DNA of 64,000 bases from Streptomyces sp. A 4/2 (GTDB taxonomy: Bacteria; Actinomycetota; Actinomycetes; Streptomycetales; Streptomycetaceae): contig NZ_CALNVW010000037.1 in NCBI RefSeq assembly GCF_940670765.1, forward strand, positions 1 through 64,000, read 5' to 3'. Both the position numbers and the translations under genes were made by a program. Every line of letters begins with the position of its first letter. Position 1 is the first letter of the stretch. The notes below the pieces were generated by a model. The model saw nothing but the letters and a program-made list of their open reading frames with translations, ran no database searches and had not been told where the DNA came from. Positions 63,701 through 64,000 of this stretch are shown here, one piece after another.

Positions 63701-64000
63701 CGAGCTCACCCAGAACCTGGACAAGATTCCGTCCTCGGACCGGAGCTGGCTGCGCTCCACCGATATCACCACCACCTGGAGCTTCCGCTCCCACCTGGAG
63801 TCGGACGTCTACTCCCGCGGTCTGCCGATCCTCTTCCCTGACTACGACCTGCCGGTGGACGGCATGAACACGCTGCCCGCGAAGAGCGGCATCAAGGTCG
63901 GCCTGTCGGTCGAGGGCCACGCCGGGTACACCCCGGGCACGATCACCGCGGCCTCGCTGTCCTACTCCTACGACGGCGGCACCACCTGGACCCAGGCGCC
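60753..64000 (+). CDS. Secreted S8 family subtilase, large (3' end outside window)
   Basis: At least 1082 residues, still open at the window edge. Signal peptide (residues ~1-29), a pro-domain, then a subtilisin domain with catalytic Asp241 (AVLDTGVD), His273 (HGHGTH), the oxyanion Asn in AAGNAGS and Ser445 (GTSMATPHVAG). A long C-terminal region with beta-sandwich domains follows, as in large streptomycete subtilases. The ATG follows GGGAG. The upstream TrmB/LuxR-type protein probably regulates it. Completeness of the C-terminus cannot be judged here. Confidence 0.95.
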   Translation, partial: MYPIARIALGAATAAVLAVTAVAPSGAAADTPPGGSPGKRPVVGSGAAAKDGKQVTVTLVTGDKVLVTTDPSGHSSAAVLPRKDGVQPIVQTYQRGKDLYVYPDDASRAIAEGKVDEQLFNVSGLIRQGYDDTHSDTLPLIATYRNSVNVADSAPAAPRGAERGLSLPAVDGVALKADKDTAATFWQDVTDNRSRSGSSLKKLWLDSKVKATLAQSTKQVHAPEAWAEGYDGKGTKVAVLDTGVDAQHPDLVNRVAASKNFTDSDSTDDRHGHGTHTASTVGGSGAASDGREKGVAPGTSLLIGKVLNDSGSGDSSWIIAGMQWAVDQKADVVSMSLGNPAIGDCTDPLAEAAKQLSQSTHTLFVIAAGNAGSASETVSSPGCAPGVLTVGAVGQDDTTAPFSSRGPVAVTHTLKPEIAAPGVDILAAKAGGRGVYAYQTMSGTSMATPHVAGAAAIVRQAHPDWTAQQIKAALVSSARTGGKIAGADQTGAGVLDVATAVHQKVLSAPAVQGGSFNWPQDASDRTTVQVPFTNTSTGDLTLGLKVSGVHGNDGSDVNSGVVKLDQSKVTVPAGATVQVPVRINPTAHLQAGQYGAVTGRIMATGSDVHVSVPVTLYVQPETVTLRVKVIDRNGQPANGASSLDLVSLDTAKGERRSNAGATDQTYSVRPGDYALSSFVATYDANNAAESIGYLGRPQLRITGDTTVVLDARKAHRISVRTDRPSTVTHTTFSYARTWDDTWQLDGSLMAGSAVQKFYASVDGRAKKGFFEFRPTWRATGSQGGSSYVYNLSFPSQGPLQSDHVYQSKDSKLAQVTEKWYALGKEADYLDGLFIGPSWNTNTSITVSLFDPVHVPGTRTAYYTTGDDVWSHGAMSSFPFAAFMSDQNRTYRAGDRRSEEWYRGLLRPAAPRDTDGKPVLAAERQGDLIGFQSALWLDASGDHWSGGASFGDLGNLVLKRNGEQIATSTYPYDAFAVPAEDSAYELTQNLDKIPSSDRSWLRSTDITTTWSFRSHLESDVYSRGLPILFPDYDLPVDGMNTLPAKSGIKVGLSVEGHAGYTPGTITAASLSYSYDGGTTWTQA

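Noticed and set aside
60741..63920. Minus-strand open frame of about 1060 codons opposite the subtilase
   Set aside because: The plus strand has signal peptide and a full catalytic triad; the minus frame is a shadow.

Overview
The window is chromosomal DNA of a Streptomyces or very close relative. The evidence is the very high GC with strong third-position G/C bias, frequent GTG starts, TGATG/GTGA/ATGA translational coupling, an actinobacterial RNase P RNA followed by a strong hairpin, a DmdR-type iron box, and Streptomyces-type gene neighbourhoods such as Nif3 / zinc-ribbon / RNase H-acid phosphatase.

Layout. 0.1-1.3 kb: thiolase behind a KstR-type operator. 1.35-7 kb: a five-gene minus-strand operon encoding a secreted alpha/alpha-toroid protein, a secreted SCO2322-like protein and a complete ECF importer (T, fused A-A, S). 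7.3-8.8 kb: flotillin-like SPFH protein and small partner. 9-12.7 kb: MBL hydrolase, aldehyde dehydrogenase, ferredoxin and a KstR-like TetR repressor. 12.9-17.1 kb: glycosyltransferase / methyltransferase / prenyltransferase-fold trio, small membrane protein, lipoprotein. 17.2-26 kb: a visibly less GC-extreme accessory island with an RmlD-like reductase, GNAT, UDP-sugar dehydrogenase, a frameshifted class III aminotransferase, a Sir2-like protein, a decayed gene and an XRE regulator. 26.1-35.5 kb: mixed housekeeping and accessory genes (AlkZ-like, maleylpyruvate-isomerase-like, F420/LLM oxidoreductase, amidase, methyltransferase, MFS fusion). 35.6-44.3 kb: tandem acyl-CoA dehydrogenase, Ltp-like thiolase, Lrp regulator, UbiD/UbiX, MFS. 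44.4-48 kb: two-component system plus ABC-2 exporter. 48.2-51.4 kb: MaoC hydratase, Zn alcohol dehydrogenase, SDR. 51.5-64 kb: siderophore-binding lipoprotein behind an iron box, Nif3, zinc ribbon (CTG start), RNase H/phosphatase, KDPG aldolase, YaaA, rnpB, a TrmB/LuxR-type regulator and a large subtilase running off the right edge.

How it works together. Six sites fitting the KstR consensus TnnAACnnGTTnnA precede the thiolase, the MBL hydrolase, the aldehyde dehydrogenase/ferredoxin, kstR and the divergent glycosyltransferase, the tandem acyl-CoA dehydrogenase and the MaoC/ADH/SDR operon. This is a dispersed beta-oxidation regulon with no steroid-ring enzymes in view. A second palindrome, CTGACGnnnCGTCAG, marks four of the same kind of promoters. 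The main candidates for something undescribed are (i) the secreted toroid + SCO2322-like + ECF operon, which resembles transcobalamin split into two anchored proteins feeding an ECF importer, (ii) the Sir2-like/nucleotide-sugar island with its own shared TTGCAG-GAT-CTGCAA operator, and (iii) recurrent short tandem repeats that start at the stop codons of several genes.
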